The notes under the pieces: model-generated
Database searches by the model: none
The model's input: only the letters and a program-made list of their open reading frames with translations
What the model was told of the DNA's origin: nothing
Program-made: the position numbers and the translations under genes
In this document: positions 33,719-43,461 of the stretch, piece by piece
Layout of the letters: each line of letters opens with the position of its first letter
Numbering within the stretch: the first letter of the stretch is position 1
Assembly (NCBI GenBank): GCA_050305935.1
Contig: JBNLGG010000010.1
Span: 30,993-94,992, forward strand
Origin: CAJXNP01 sp050305935
GTDB taxonomy: Bacteria; Bacteroidota; Bacteroidia; Cytophagales; Cyclobacteriaceae
DNA length: 64,000 bases
Direction: 5' to 3'

Positions 33719-34588
33719 ATGAAGATTAAGGAATTCTACGAAAGATTGGGAAGGAAATTTCAAAAAATTCTTGAAAAACCAATATTAACCAACTCCCTGG
33801 TTCTGGTCGTGGTGTCTTTTATTGTTGTTTTAGCCAGCCTTCGATTCTACTTACAAGATTTTGATATTTTTATACGAGAGATTCTTGTAGAAGCCCATGG
33901 GATGATCTTTGACATCGCCATCATCGGTATGTTGATCTATTGGCTGAACCAGAGGGGTGAGACACGATTGAGAATAAAATCCTATAAAGACGAAATTGAT
34001 GATTTTCGCATTTGGGAATCCGAAGAAGCAGCCTTCAGGACGGCGGGAAATATTAAGAGGCTTAACCGGCATAAGATTTATGATCTTAACCTTGTCAATT
34101 GTTTCCTGGAAAAAGCCAATCTTAATTACGTCATTTTAACCGGTGCTAATCTGAATTACGCCAATCTTTCTAATACAAACCTCATTGAAGCAAATCTCGA
34201 GAATGCCCGTTTAAACCAAACCAGGTTTGAAAATGGCAACCTTAATCAGGCAAATTTCTCAGGGGCCTACGCCAACGGAGCTACTTTTAAAGACGCCAAC
34301 CTGATAAAGTCACAGTTTGAAAATTCATTCCTGATAAAAGCGGACTTTACAAATGCCTTCCTGATGGAGGCAAACTTGAAAGGGGCCTACCTGACCGGAG
34401 CCGACCTGACTAATGCCAATCTTTATAAAGCAGATCTTCGAAATACAAAAGGGATTAGCATTGAGCAATTACTTAAAGTCAGGACGCTGTACCTGGCCAA
34501 ATTTGACCCCGACATCACAGCAATTTTAGAACATGAGCACCCGGAATACCTCGGATCTTCCATGGGAGAAAAATTAAAAGCTGTTTAA
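33719..34588 (+). CDS. Membrane-anchored pentapeptide-repeat protein
   Basis: Start placed at ATG 33719, 9-10 bp after a strong GAGAGGGGG ribosome-binding site; the upstream TTG 33707 is unlikely. 289 residues. Two membrane helices lie at about 25-45 and 58-76. A charged linker is followed by about 25 pentapeptide repeats (about 121-245) of the A(D/N)Lxx type, for example LTGADLTNANLYKADLRNTK. Such repeats fold as a right-handed quadrilateral helix. Functions range from gyrase protection to structural roles, and none can be inferred. It follows the dehydrogenase by 24 bp and ends 17 bp from the convergent flippase-like gene. Confidence 0.88.
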   Translation: MKIKEFYERLGRKFQKILEKPILTNSLVLVVVSFIVVLASLRFYLQDFDIFIREILVEAHGMIFDIAIIGMLIYWLNQRGETRLRIKSYKDEIDDFRIWESEEAAFRTAGNIKRLNRHKIYDLNLVNCFLEKANLNYVILTGANLNYANLSNTNLIEANLENARLNQTRFENGNLNQANFSGAYANGATFKDANLIKSQFENSFLIKADFTNAFLMEANLKGAYLTGADLTNANLYKADLRNTKGISIEQLLKVRTLYLAKFDPDITAILEHEHPEYLGSSMGEKLKAV

Positions 34589-34604
34589 TTTTGAGTTATC
34601 TGTT

Positions 34605-35513
34605 CTAACCCAATCCACTTTTCCCGCCATCAACAGCCCTTAAAGCGCCAAACGATTTCAGTTCTTTGTCAACATTTAAAAAAGCTCCCACCAGTGAGCT
34701 CACCACAGTCATCAAAAAAAATGTCAATGTGAAGGCTATGGCAGTATTTTTATCTATAACCAGGTATTTATATCCATACACAAAAACTAGCTCGCGTATG
34801 CCCACTCCACCGATCGTAAGTGGCAGAACCGCAGCGATAGACGAAAGGAGAAAAAGCTCCAGGTAATCGAAATGAAAGCTACTTACTCCCAGGCTTTTTA
34901 AAATAAGAAATGCACAGAGCAACTGGCCGATCTGCACACCCAGTGATTGAAAATCGGTAATCGGAAATGCTTTTTTAAAGGACCTGAATGTTAACCTGTT
35001 GATCAGTATCGCCAGGGGATAGTAAAGCATGATTATAGCAAAAATGGTGAAATTGATGCGCGGATCACTGAAAAGGAAATAAGTGGATGTCTGTGTAAGG
35101 ATGGGTAGGCAAAGAAAAACAAGCGCTACCAACCCGCTGATCCTGTCCAGCAATGCTGCTGTGATTATTTTCTTTAGCTTTTCGCTTTTAAAATGTTTTT
35201 TAATCAAATAAACCTTATATCCATCGCCACCTATCCCTCCAGGCAAAAACAAATTATAAAACATGCCAATATAAGTAAGCTTAATGCCCACTGGTTTTTC
35301 AAAAAACAAACCTATATGTCCATATAAATTCATGAACCTGAGCGCGCTGATCAGCTTGGAAAGATTAAAGGCAATGAATGCCAGGAAAAGCCAAGGCAGG
35401 TTTACACGGGAAAAAACCTTCAACGTAGATGTAAAATCGATTTTCAAAAAAACGATGTACAGGGCGGCTGCAGTTAATACCACTTTTACCGCTACTTTAA
35501 GATATTTTTTCAA
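34605..35513 (-). CDS. Lysylphosphatidylglycerol synthase/UPF0104-type integral membrane protein
   Basis: 302 residues with about 7-8 membrane helices. Family motifs are the helix-flanked YNLFLPGGIGGDGYKVYLIK (about 87-106), LLDRISGLVALVFL, and PLTIGGVGIRELVFVYGY (about 240-258). This is the flippase-like membrane domain of MprF/AglD proteins without the aminoacyltransferase part. Its start overlaps the end of the upstream glycosyltransferase by 17 bp, so the two are probably made together. A role in moving or using a polyprenyl-linked sugar is likely. Confidence 0.9.
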   Translation of the reverse strand: MKKYLKVAVKVVLTAAALYIVFLKIDFTSTLKVFSRVNLPWLFLAFIAFNLSKLISALRFMNLYGHIGLFFEKPVGIKLTYIGMFYNLFLPGGIGGDGYKVYLIKKHFKSEKLKKIITAALLDRISGLVALVFLCLPILTQTSTYFLFSDPRINFTIFAIIMLYYPLAILINRLTFRSFKKAFPITDFQSLGVQIGQLLCAFLILKSLGVSSFHFDYLELFLLSSIAAVLPLTIGGVGIRELVFVYGYKYLVIDKNTAIAFTLTFFLMTVVSSLVGAFLNVDKELKSFGALRAVDGGKSGLG

Positions 35514-36450
35514 ATTTCTGGCGCTTATAAATAACTTCCCTTATTCGATAGGTCTTTTTGTTTTGCGACTCAAAATAAGTCCTCATCATAATCTCCGACA
35601 TGATGCCAAAAGTGATTAATTGAATACCGCTTAGTATCAGCGTAATGGCCAATAAAATCAATGGCCTGCCCCAGATGTCTTCTCCCATGATCTTAAGTAC
35701 CAGCAAGTAGAACCCAATCAATGTACCTATACTGAAAGTAAAAAATCCCAGCCCCCCGAATAGATGCATCGGTCGGCGCGACCATTTCTGAAAAAACAAC
35801 ATAAGCAAAAGGTCGCTGATCACGCGGGAGGTCCTGCCAAGGCCATATTTCGATTTTCCAAATTTCCTCTGGAAATGATGTACGTCCACATTGGTAATAG
35901 AAGCCCCCTGCAACTGTGCTAAAACGGGGATAAACCTATGAAGGTCTCCGTAGAGACCAAGGTTTTTGGCGACATCACGGGTCATGATTTTTAAGGAGCA
36001 CCCATAGTCGGACACTTTTACCCTGGTGAGTATCCTAATGATACTATTGGCAATAAGAGATGGGAATTTTCGCAGCACAAATCCGTCCCTCCTGTTTTTT
36101 CGTCTACCTGCCACAACCCCCCATTTTCCTCTTTCGATGATCTCCAGCATTTTTGGAATATCGGCCGGGTCATTTTGCAGATCCCCGTCCATCGTCACGA
36201 TGTACTCTCCCCTGGCTTCGTCGATACCTGCCGACATTGCCGACGTCTGCCCATAGTTTTTTGCAAGGACAATTAGCTTGACTTCATCAGTTGCACATTT
36301 TTTTATTTGTTCTAGTGTTCTATCCGTGGACCCGTCGTCCACCAGGATGATTTCGTGGGAAATTTCTTTCAGGGATATTGAGATTTTCTCAATGAGGGGT
36401 TTTATATTTTCTTCCTCATTAAAAAGGGTAATTACCAGGGAAAGCTTCAT
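35497..36450 (-). CDS. Family 2 glycosyltransferase with two C-terminal membrane helices
   Basis: 317 residues. The GT-A domain has SLVITLFNEEENIKPLI, the DxD region VDDGSTDRTLEQI and TMDGDLQNDPADIP, plus GRRKNRRDGFVLRK. It resembles dolichol-phosphate mannose synthase and bacterial ArnC/YfdH-type enzymes. Two C-terminal membrane helices (about 230-255 and 265-290) anchor it. It probably transfers a sugar from a nucleotide donor to undecaprenyl phosphate. The flippase-like gene overlaps its 3' end, and tsaD lies 38 bp upstream. Confidence 0.92.
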   Translation of the reverse strand: MKLSLVITLFNEEENIKPLIEKISISLKEISHEIILVDDGSTDRTLEQIKKCATDEVKLIVLAKNYGQTSAMSAGIDEARGEYIVTMDGDLQNDPADIPKMLEIIERGKWGVVAGRRKNRRDGFVLRKFPSLIANSIIRILTRVKVSDYGCSLKIMTRDVAKNLGLYGDLHRFIPVLAQLQGASITNVDVHHFQRKFGKSKYGLGRTSRVISDLLLMLFFQKWSRRPMHLFGGLGFFTFSIGTLIGFYLLVLKIMGEDIWGRPLILLAITLILSGIQLITFGIMSEIMMRTYFESQNKKTYRIREVIYKRQKFEKIS

Positions 36451-36488
36451 AAGTGGGATATTTCCACCTGTAAATTTATAAGATAAAT

Positions 36489-37514
36489 TTATTTTGTAGC
36501 CCCGCCGGACTGAAATTTCATTCTGGGCTGTGGCATGGCAGAAAGATCTTCAAAATCCTGCTTGAGGTATTTAAAATGCGCCGTCATGGCTATCATTGCC
36601 GCATTGTCTGTACAATATTGAAATTCCGGAATAAATATCTTCCAATCAAACTTCCCCGCGCTTTCACTTAACCTCCTTCTTAGTTCAGAATTGGCTGATA
36701 CTCCCCCCGCTATGGCAATTTGGTTTATCCCAGTCATTTTTGCTGCTTTTTTCAATTTCTGCAGCAGCATGTCGATCAGCTTTTTCTGAATACTGGCACA
36801 AATATCTTCCAGGTTTTCATCAATAAAACCTGGATTACTTTCCTTTCCATTCCTTAAAAAATAAAGCACTGCCGTTTTTATCCCGCTAAATGAAAAATTT
36901 ACACCGGGCACCTTCGTATCAGGAAACTCAAACCTTTCCGGGTTTCCTTTAGCAGCATGTTGGTCAATCAACGGCCCTCCCGGATACGGCAATCCCAGCA
37001 GCTTGGCAGTTTTATCAAAAGCCTCCCCCACTGCATCGTCAATGGTTTCACCCAGGATTTTCATATCCAGGTAGTCATCCACCCTTACTATTTGCGTATG
37101 CCCCCCACTGACCGTCAGGCACAAGAATGGAAACTCCGGCTTAGGGTCGTCTATAAAATGAGCCAGGATATGTGCTTGCATGTGGTTTACTGAAATGAGG
37201 GGAATATCCAGCGATATAGCCATTCCTTTGGCAAATGACGCACCTACCAGCAAGGACCCCAATAGGCCCGGCCCCTGCGTAAAAGCTATCGCACTAAGCT
37301 GACTTTTGTCTATCTTTGCACTTGACATAGCCAAGTCAACCACCGGAACAATATTTGATTGATGTGCCCTTGATGCCAACTCAGGAACAACGCCGCCATA
37401 TTTTTGGTGAACTTCCTGAGACGCAACTATATTATTAACTATTTTTCCGTTATGTATAACAGATGCAGAGGTGTCATCACACGAAGATTCAATAGCAAGA
37501 ATATAAATGCTCAT
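36489..37514 (-). CDS. tsaD: tRNA N6-adenosine threonylcarbamoyltransferase
   Basis: 341 residues, standard for TsaD. It starts MSIYILAIESSCDDTSASVI. The metal-binding motif is VNHMQAHILAHF, with PFLCLTVSGGHTQIV, GEAFDKTAKLLGLPYPGG and IAGGVSANSELRRRL. It transfers threonylcarbamoyl to A37 of ANN-decoding tRNAs with TsaB and TsaE, which are not here. It is divergent from tamB with only 7 bp between the two start codons, so the promoters must lie inside the opposing genes. Confidence 0.97.
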   Translation of the reverse strand: MSIYILAIESSCDDTSASVIHNGKIVNNIVASQEVHQKYGGVVPELASRAHQSNIVPVVDLAMSSAKIDKSQLSAIAFTQGPGLLGSLLVGASFAKGMAISLDIPLISVNHMQAHILAHFIDDPKPEFPFLCLTVSGGHTQIVRVDDYLDMKILGETIDDAVGEAFDKTAKLLGLPYPGGPLIDQHAAKGNPERFEFPDTKVPGVNFSFSGIKTAVLYFLRNGKESNPGFIDENLEDICASIQKKLIDMLLQKLKKAAKMTGINQIAIAGGVSANSELRRRLSESAGKFDWKIFIPEFQYCTDNAAMIAMTAHFKYLKQDFEDLSAMPQPRMKFQSGGATK

Positions 37515-37521
37515 TAATTAA

Positions 37522-40500
37522 GTGACTGAGGTAAAAAACAGGACGCAAGTTATTAAAAAACTCATTCTTAAAACACTTTTAAGGATGGCGCTTGGGATAC
37601 TCTTGTTTTTATTCTTCTTTGCCATCGCCATCAACCTCCCCATTGTCCAGGACGTGCTTGTTAAAAAAGTCACTGCCTTCATCATGGAAAAGGCGGGGCA
37701 CAGATCCACCTTACAGGGGGTTTCCATAAATTGGTTTGATACCATTGAACTGCACGGCATTACTATCTACGACAGCCGTGACAAGCCAATGATCGAGGCA
37801 AAAAGAATAGACCTTGATTTCAGGTTGTTAAACCTCCTGGCGGATCAAAGAATCAATTTTGACAAGGGGGTGCTGGAAGAGGCCCGTGTAACGATGACAC
37901 GCAATGCCCCGGATGACCAGTTTAATTTTACCTACTTCATCGATAAAATCAAGGAGGAACTGTCAAGAGAAAAAAAACAGAAAAGCGCGAGAAAATTTGT
38001 TATTACCGACCTTGAATTAATTAATTCGGTGTTTTCCCTGGACAATACTGGCAGGGACAGCCTTGCAGCTCATAGGTTTGACCACAATCACTTCATCTTA
38101 AAAGGTCTCAGCGGACACCTGTCTGATTTCACACTTATTCCCGGGGAAATCATTTTTCAGGCCAATAAACTGACAGGCTACGACTCTGCCACCGACCTAA
38201 GGATTGAACACTTGAGTGTAAATTACCATTTCACACGACAGAGCATGGTTTTTCAAAACATGGATCTTGGCATAGGCGAATCAACCATCGAAAACTCGAT
38301 GATTTTCGAATATGATAATCCCCAGGCCCTAAAGGATTTTGTGCAAAATGTAAAGATTACCACAAACATTAAAAAGTCGCTTGTAAATGTAAGGGATGTC
38401 GGATATTTCGCCCCCTCACTGCAAAAATATGATCAGTACTTCCGCCTGACAGGGTATTATGAAGGACAGGTAAACAGATTCAATACAAAAAACCTCGTAT
38501 TGGAATTTGGCCGAAACAGCAGAATTGAAGGCTATTTTAATATGTATGGCCTGCCTAACTTCTTTGAAACATTTATCAATGCCAACATTACAAACGCCAA
38601 TCTAAATGTGTATGACCTCGCCCCATTTTTGCGGCAGGAAGATATTGAAAACATCGCCAAATTTGGTCGGGTAAACTTCTCCGGCCGGTTTTCGGGCTTC
38701 CCAAATGACTTTGTGAGTGACGGCTTCTTCAGGACGGGGATTGGGAATTTTGACACAGACATCAACGTTAAGATCCATCACGAAGACAAGAACGCCTCGA
38801 CCTATTCTGGTAGGCTAAAAACTGAAAACATCAACCTCGGCTTGTTGCTGGAAGACACTCTCACCTATCAAAACCTGGCCTTTTCAGGAAAATTATCCGG
38901 AACAGGCTTTACCAGAAGCAGTGCCAACCTGCAACTTGACGCTTCGATTAAGCGCCTGGGGTACAAAGGCTATGAGTACCAAAACATTGTCACCAATGCC
39001 AGATTGAAGGATAATTTCTTCAGTGGTGAGTTGAAAATCGATGACCCAAACCTACAGTTCAATGGGTCAATGAGCATAGACTACAGAGAGGAGCTGGACC
39101 TCCTTCAAATCAATGCCCAATTGGACACAGCCAATCTGGACGAGCTCAATCTTACAACTAAAGAAGGATTTATCAGGTCGAAGCTTGATGTTAACTTGCG
39201 TGGGCTGGAAAACCAGGACCTCATCGGCACAGCGTTTTTCAAAGACCTGTTTGTAGTGTATGATGACAGGGAGTTTAAACTGGACGAGTTGCACCTCGAC
39301 TCCAAGAAAGACACCCTGGGTAGGAATATCTTGATCGAAAGTTCCATGTTTGATTCAAGAATCATCGGTGATTTTATGATCCTGCCTTTCCTGAAGGATA
39401 TCTCCTCCGTTGCCTATGAGTATTGGCTAAATATCGTAAACGATAAGAAGAAGCTAAACGACTTTTATGCGCAGAAAGGTAAAAACCAAAATGACTACTA
39501 TTACCTGGATATGGAGATAAAGCTCAACAACATTAACCCACTTTTGAATCTCTTTGAACCGGATTTATATGTGTCCAACAATTCTCAGATTCTCGGCAGC
39601 TTTACGGGGGGATACACTAACATCCTGCAATTAAATTCTTCCATTGACACCGTTAAATACAGGGATATTGCTTTCAGAGACAATATCATCAATATTCAGA
39701 CTTCCAATTTTGCTGATACCTCACAGATTGATGCCGAAATCTACATCCATTCCAATCGCCAATACAATAGTAAAAAACTCGCTTTCCAAGATCTGGAGGT
39801 TGATGTGGGGTGGCACAATAACCACATCGAATTCCTGGGTAAAATCGACCAATACAATACCAATAACTACGTTCGTTTGAACGGATACCTTGACCTGTTG
39901 GCTGATAGCAGTATTTTGAAGATCGAAGACTCGGAACTCAAAGCCCTGGAAAAAACCTGGCAGTTCTCCCCTGAAAACCTGATCACGCTTCAAAATAAAA
40001 AGTTCACATTCAACGACGTAGAACTCTATAACGACAATGAAAGCATTTCACTCAACGGCAACATCTCTGAAAATCCGGAGGACAACCTTTTTGTCTCCAT
40101 AAAAAACCTTGACGTTGCGAATGTGAATCCGCTAATAACCAAGGAATTAAATGGAAGCCTGAACGGGTTTATTGATATCAGGGATTATTATGAAAACAAA
40201 ATCATTAATTCCCGGATCAATATTCGTGATTTTAAGATCAATAAATTTGAAGTTGGAAACATTGCATCGGCCTATCACTATGAGAATGAGGAAAGACGCT
40301 TTGAGACCACCTTTGCCCTGAATTATCGCCAGAGTAAAACCCTCGACATTAACGGTTACATCTATCCTTTTGAAAAGGAACAATTAGATTTAACGGCTAA
40401 TTTCACCAATACCAACCTCTACATTCTTGAGCCATTTTACGATCAAATAATTTCTGATTTGAAAGGGAACGTAGATGGTAATTTCAGCATAAACGGAAGG

Positions 40501-42120
40501 GTTTTAAAACCAGTGATCAAAGGTAACGGATATGTGGATAATGGCGCTGTTACCCTGGACTACCAGAAGGTCAGGTATAATTTTACCGGCGAAGTAGAAT
40601 TTGACAACAGGTTAATGACTTTTAAAAACATTAATCTAAAGGATATTCGAGGCAACAAAGGTGCGATGCACGGAACAATCCGCCATAATTTCTTCAAAGA
40701 ATTACTTTTTGATTTTGACTGTGATTTCACAAATTTCCAGGTGCTAAATACAACGGCAAGTGACAATGACCTCTTCTATGGCTCGGCTTACGCGACCGGC
40801 AACCTGAAGATCTTTGGCGAGGGCAAAAACGTCACCTTTAAAACCAGCGCTATTTCGAACAAAGACACAAAAATATTTATCCCTTTAAATGGAAGTTCAG
40901 AAGTTACCCAGGAAGATTTTATTTCATTTGTTAAACCAAAGGATACCACCTCGCTGGAAGAAGAGAAAGAAAAATTTAACGTACTCGACCTGACCACACT
41001 AAATTTTGATTTTGACCTTGAGATAACGCCCGATGCGTATTGTGAAATAATTTTTGATCTCACCGCCGGTGACATTATCCGGGGGAGAGGCAATGGTAAA
41101 CTTAAGCTCTACGGAAATACGGATGGCGACTTCGAAATCTATGGAAACTATGATATCCTAAGTGGCGGTTATAATTTTACACTTTATAATATTATCAATA
41201 AGGAATTTGAATTGCACCCGGATAGCCGGATTACCTGGACAGGCGACCCCTACCATGCAGATTTGGATATAAAAGCCTCCTACAGACAGCTCACCTCTCT
41301 TTATCCGATTATTGGGGTGGAAATTGAAAACAAGCCCATCGAGATTTCCAGAAAATACCCCACGCTGGTATACCTGTATATTAAAGGCGATATGATGTCA
41401 CCTGATATTGACTTTGATATTGAAATAATGGATTATCCCGAAAACACCATTATCCCAGGAACCGGATTGGCACTTGGAAGTTTTGTCCAGGCCTTTTACA
41501 ATAAGCTGGAAAATGACGAGCAGGAAATGAAAAAGCAGGTTTTCTCGCTCATTGTATTAAAGAATTTCTCAGTGGACAATGCCTTTAATGTCAGCAACAC
41601 ATTGGAAAACAGCGTAAGCGAATTGGTCTCCAATCAGCTAAGTTATTGGATTACACAATTTGATGAGAACCTGGTGGTCGATATCGATGTGGACTTGGGA
41701 ACAATGAGCGATGAAGCGTTTAATACTTTTCAGTTGCGTCTGTCCTATTCTTTCCTGGATGGTAGGCTAAAAGTGAGCCGTGATGGTAATTTTTCAAGTG
41801 AGTCTGTCAACAACGATCCAATGGCGGTTATAGGTGACTGGACAGTGGAATACCTTCTCACTGAAGATGGAAAGCTCAGCGCCAAAGTGTACAACAAAAC
41901 CAATTACAATAATTACCAGGTAAACAACCGCACCACGCAGTCTACCGGCATCAGTTTCATGCACACCCAAAGTTTTGATGAATTCTTCAAAAAAATGAGG
42001 GAAAAGCGTGAGGATAAAAGATCAGAAGACCAGCAGAAAGATAAAGATCGCGATAAAACCAAGCCAGCCGATCAAGCGATCACGAAAGAAGAGGAAATTA
42101 CTGGAAATTCATACGAGTAG
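37522..42120 (+). CDS. tamB: TamB-like translocation and assembly protein (DUF490)
   Basis: 1532 residues starting at GTG 37522; no earlier in-frame ATG fits and the next Met (about 22) sits inside the membrane helix. An N-terminal signal anchor (about 20-42; MALGILLFLFFFAIAINL) is followed by a very long beta-rich region with AsmA-like repeats, typical of TamB/YhdP bridge proteins that carry lipid across the periplasm. The C-terminal DUF490 region has PIEISRKYPTLVYLYIKG, PENTIIPGTGLALGSFVQAF and VFSLIVLKNFSV. The C-terminal tail is a charged Lys/Glu/Asp-rich stretch (about 1490-1532). No TamA/BamA-like gene is adjacent. It is followed 20 bp later by the photolyase. Confidence 0.93.
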   Translation: MTEVKNRTQVIKKLILKTLLRMALGILLFLFFFAIAINLPIVQDVLVKKVTAFIMEKAGHRSTLQGVSINWFDTIELHGITIYDSRDKPMIEAKRIDLDFRLLNLLADQRINFDKGVLEEARVTMTRNAPDDQFNFTYFIDKIKEELSREKKQKSARKFVITDLELINSVFSLDNTGRDSLAAHRFDHNHFILKGLSGHLSDFTLIPGEIIFQANKLTGYDSATDLRIEHLSVNYHFTRQSMVFQNMDLGIGESTIENSMIFEYDNPQALKDFVQNVKITTNIKKSLVNVRDVGYFAPSLQKYDQYFRLTGYYEGQVNRFNTKNLVLEFGRNSRIEGYFNMYGLPNFFETFINANITNANLNVYDLAPFLRQEDIENIAKFGRVNFSGRFSGFPNDFVSDGFFRTGIGNFDTDINVKIHHEDKNASTYSGRLKTENINLGLLLEDTLTYQNLAFSGKLSGTGFTRSSANLQLDASIKRLGYKGYEYQNIVTNARLKDNFFSGELKIDDPNLQFNGSMSIDYREELDLLQINAQLDTANLDELNLTTKEGFIRSKLDVNLRGLENQDLIGTAFFKDLFVVYDDREFKLDELHLDSKKDTLGRNILIESSMFDSRIIGDFMILPFLKDISSVAYEYWLNIVNDKKKLNDFYAQKGKNQNDYYYLDMEIKLNNINPLLNLFEPDLYVSNNSQILGSFTGGYTNILQLNSSIDTVKYRDIAFRDNIINIQTSNFADTSQIDAEIYIHSNRQYNSKKLAFQDLEVDVGWHNNHIEFLGKIDQYNTNNYVRLNGYLDLLADSSILKIEDSELKALEKTWQFSPENLITLQNKKFTFNDVELYNDNESISLNGNISENPEDNLFVSIKNLDVANVNPLITKELNGSLNGFIDIRDYYENKIINSRINIRDFKINKFEVGNIASAYHYENEERRFETTFALNYRQSKTLDINGYIYPFEKEQLDLTANFTNTNLYILEPFYDQIISDLKGNVDGNFSINGRVLKPVIKGNGYVDNGAVTLDYQKVRYNFTGEVEFDNRLMTFKNINLKDIRGNKGAMHGTIRHNFFKELLFDFDCDFTNFQVLNTTASDNDLFYGSAYATGNLKIFGEGKNVTFKTSAISNKDTKIFIPLNGSSEVTQEDFISFVKPKDTTSLEEEKEKFNVLDLTTLNFDFDLEITPDAYCEIIFDLTAGDIIRGRGNGKLKLYGNTDGDFEIYGNYDILSGGYNFTLYNIINKEFELHPDSRITWTGDPYHADLDIKASYRQLTSLYPIIGVEIENKPIEISRKYPTLVYLYIKGDMMSPDIDFDIEIMDYPENTIIPGTGLALGSFVQAFYNKLENDEQEMKKQVFSLIVLKNFSVDNAFNVSNTLENSVSELVSNQLSYWITQFDENLVVDIDVDLGTMSDEAFNTFQLRLSYSFLDGRLKVSRDGNFSSESVNNDPMAVIGDWTVEYLLTEDGKLSAKVYNKTNYNNYQVNNRTTQSTGISFMHTQSFDEFFKKMREKREDKRSEDQQKDKDRDKTKPADQAITKEEEITGNSYE

Positions 42121-42155
42121 AGTAAACTTTTTGCAGAGTTATGTATTTACATACT

Positions 42156-43460
42156 ATGCAAACCAATGAAGTAAATTTATTCTGGTTCAGGAGAGACTTA
42201 AGGCTGGAAGATAATGCAGGACTATACCATGCGCTCACCAGCAACCTTCCCGTTCTACCCTTGTTTATATTCGACCCTGACATACTGGATCGATTGTCCA
42301 GCAGGCAAGACCTACGGGTTCAATTTATTCATGAGCAATTGCAAAGGTTAAAACAAGAATTGAATGAAGCCGGGTCGGATTTGTTAGTCTTTTATGGCAG
42401 GCCATTGGATGTATTTAAAAATTTGATCACACAATACAGGGTGAAAAAGGTTTTACTCAACAGGGATTACGAACCTTTTACAAAAAAACGGGATTCATCC
42501 GTCAAGTCTTTTTGCGAAGAGAATGGAATTGAATATCAGCCATTTAAAGACCATGTTATTTTTGAAAGATTGGAAATTGCAAAAGAAGACGGAAATCCCT
42601 ACAAAGTTTACACTCCCTATCAGAAAAGGTGGAAAGAAGAAATAAAACAGGTAGGCATCAACTCTCTCCATTCAGAAAGACATGTAAACAATTTCATAAA
42701 AATTTCTCCTGTTTCATTTCCTGCATTGGAGGCCCTGGGATTTAAAGAAAGAAACTTCGGTTTTCCCACTGTTCAATTCGACACAGGCACATTAAAAAAT
42801 TACTCCGAATACAGGGATTTTCCCTATAAGGATGGCACCTCCAAACTGGGCATTCATCTGCGTCACGGAACCATCAGCATAAGAAAAGCTGTCCGGGAAG
42901 CACAAAAAAGTAGTGAAACATGGCTAAACCAGTTGATCTGGAGGGAATTCTACATAATGATCCTTGATAATTATCCTTTCGTGGTTGACACAGAATTTAA
43001 CCGAAAATACGCGGCCATTCCCTGGAAGTATGACGAAGACAATTTCCAGAAATGGTGCGATGGTCAAACTGGTTATCCTATAGTAGACGCAGGCATGAGG
43101 GAGCTAAACGAGACGGGATACATGCATAACAGGGTAAGAATGATCACCGCAAGCTTCTTGACAAAACACCTTCTGATTGACTGGCGCTGGGGCGAAGCAT
43201 ATTTCGCAGAAAAATTGCTGGACTACGAACTTGCAAATAACAATGGCGGCTGGCAATGGGCCGCAGGCTGTGGAACCGATGCGCAACCTTATTTCAGAAT
43301 ATTCAATCCCTACGAACAGGCGAAAAAATTTGACCCTAAAATGAAGTATATTAAAAGATGGGTACTAGAATTAAATTCAAAAAACTATCCACAACCGATA
43401 ATTGATCATAAATTTGCAAGGGAAAGGGCAATAAAAACATTCACAGAATCCCTGCAATAA
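42156..43460 (+). CDS. phrB: DNA photolyase/cryptochrome family protein
   Basis: Start chosen at ATG 42156 (MQTNEVNLFWFRRDLRLEDN); an in-frame ATG at 42141 adds five residues. 434 residues. The N-terminal alpha/beta domain begins with FWFRRDLR. The FAD-binding domain has LGIHLRHGTIS, QLIWREFYIMIL, VDAGMRELNETGYMHNRVRM and NNGGWQWAAGCGTDAQPYF with RIFNP. The WxxA/E, Trp-rich photoreduction region is preserved. A class I CPD photolyase is the most likely role; cryptochromes cannot be ruled out. It lies 1 bp before the DUF2027 gene. Confidence 0.92.
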   Translation: MQTNEVNLFWFRRDLRLEDNAGLYHALTSNLPVLPLFIFDPDILDRLSSRQDLRVQFIHEQLQRLKQELNEAGSDLLVFYGRPLDVFKNLITQYRVKKVLLNRDYEPFTKKRDSSVKSFCEENGIEYQPFKDHVIFERLEIAKEDGNPYKVYTPYQKRWKEEIKQVGINSLHSERHVNNFIKISPVSFPALEALGFKERNFGFPTVQFDTGTLKNYSEYRDFPYKDGTSKLGIHLRHGTISIRKAVREAQKSSETWLNQLIWREFYIMILDNYPFVVDTEFNRKYAAIPWKYDEDNFQKWCDGQTGYPIVDAGMRELNETGYMHNRVRMITASFLTKHLLIDWRWGEAYFAEKLLDYELANNNGGWQWAAGCGTDAQPYFRIFNPYEQAKKFDPKMKYIKRWVLELNSKNYPQPIIDHKFARERAIKTFTESLQ

Positions 43461-43461
43461 A

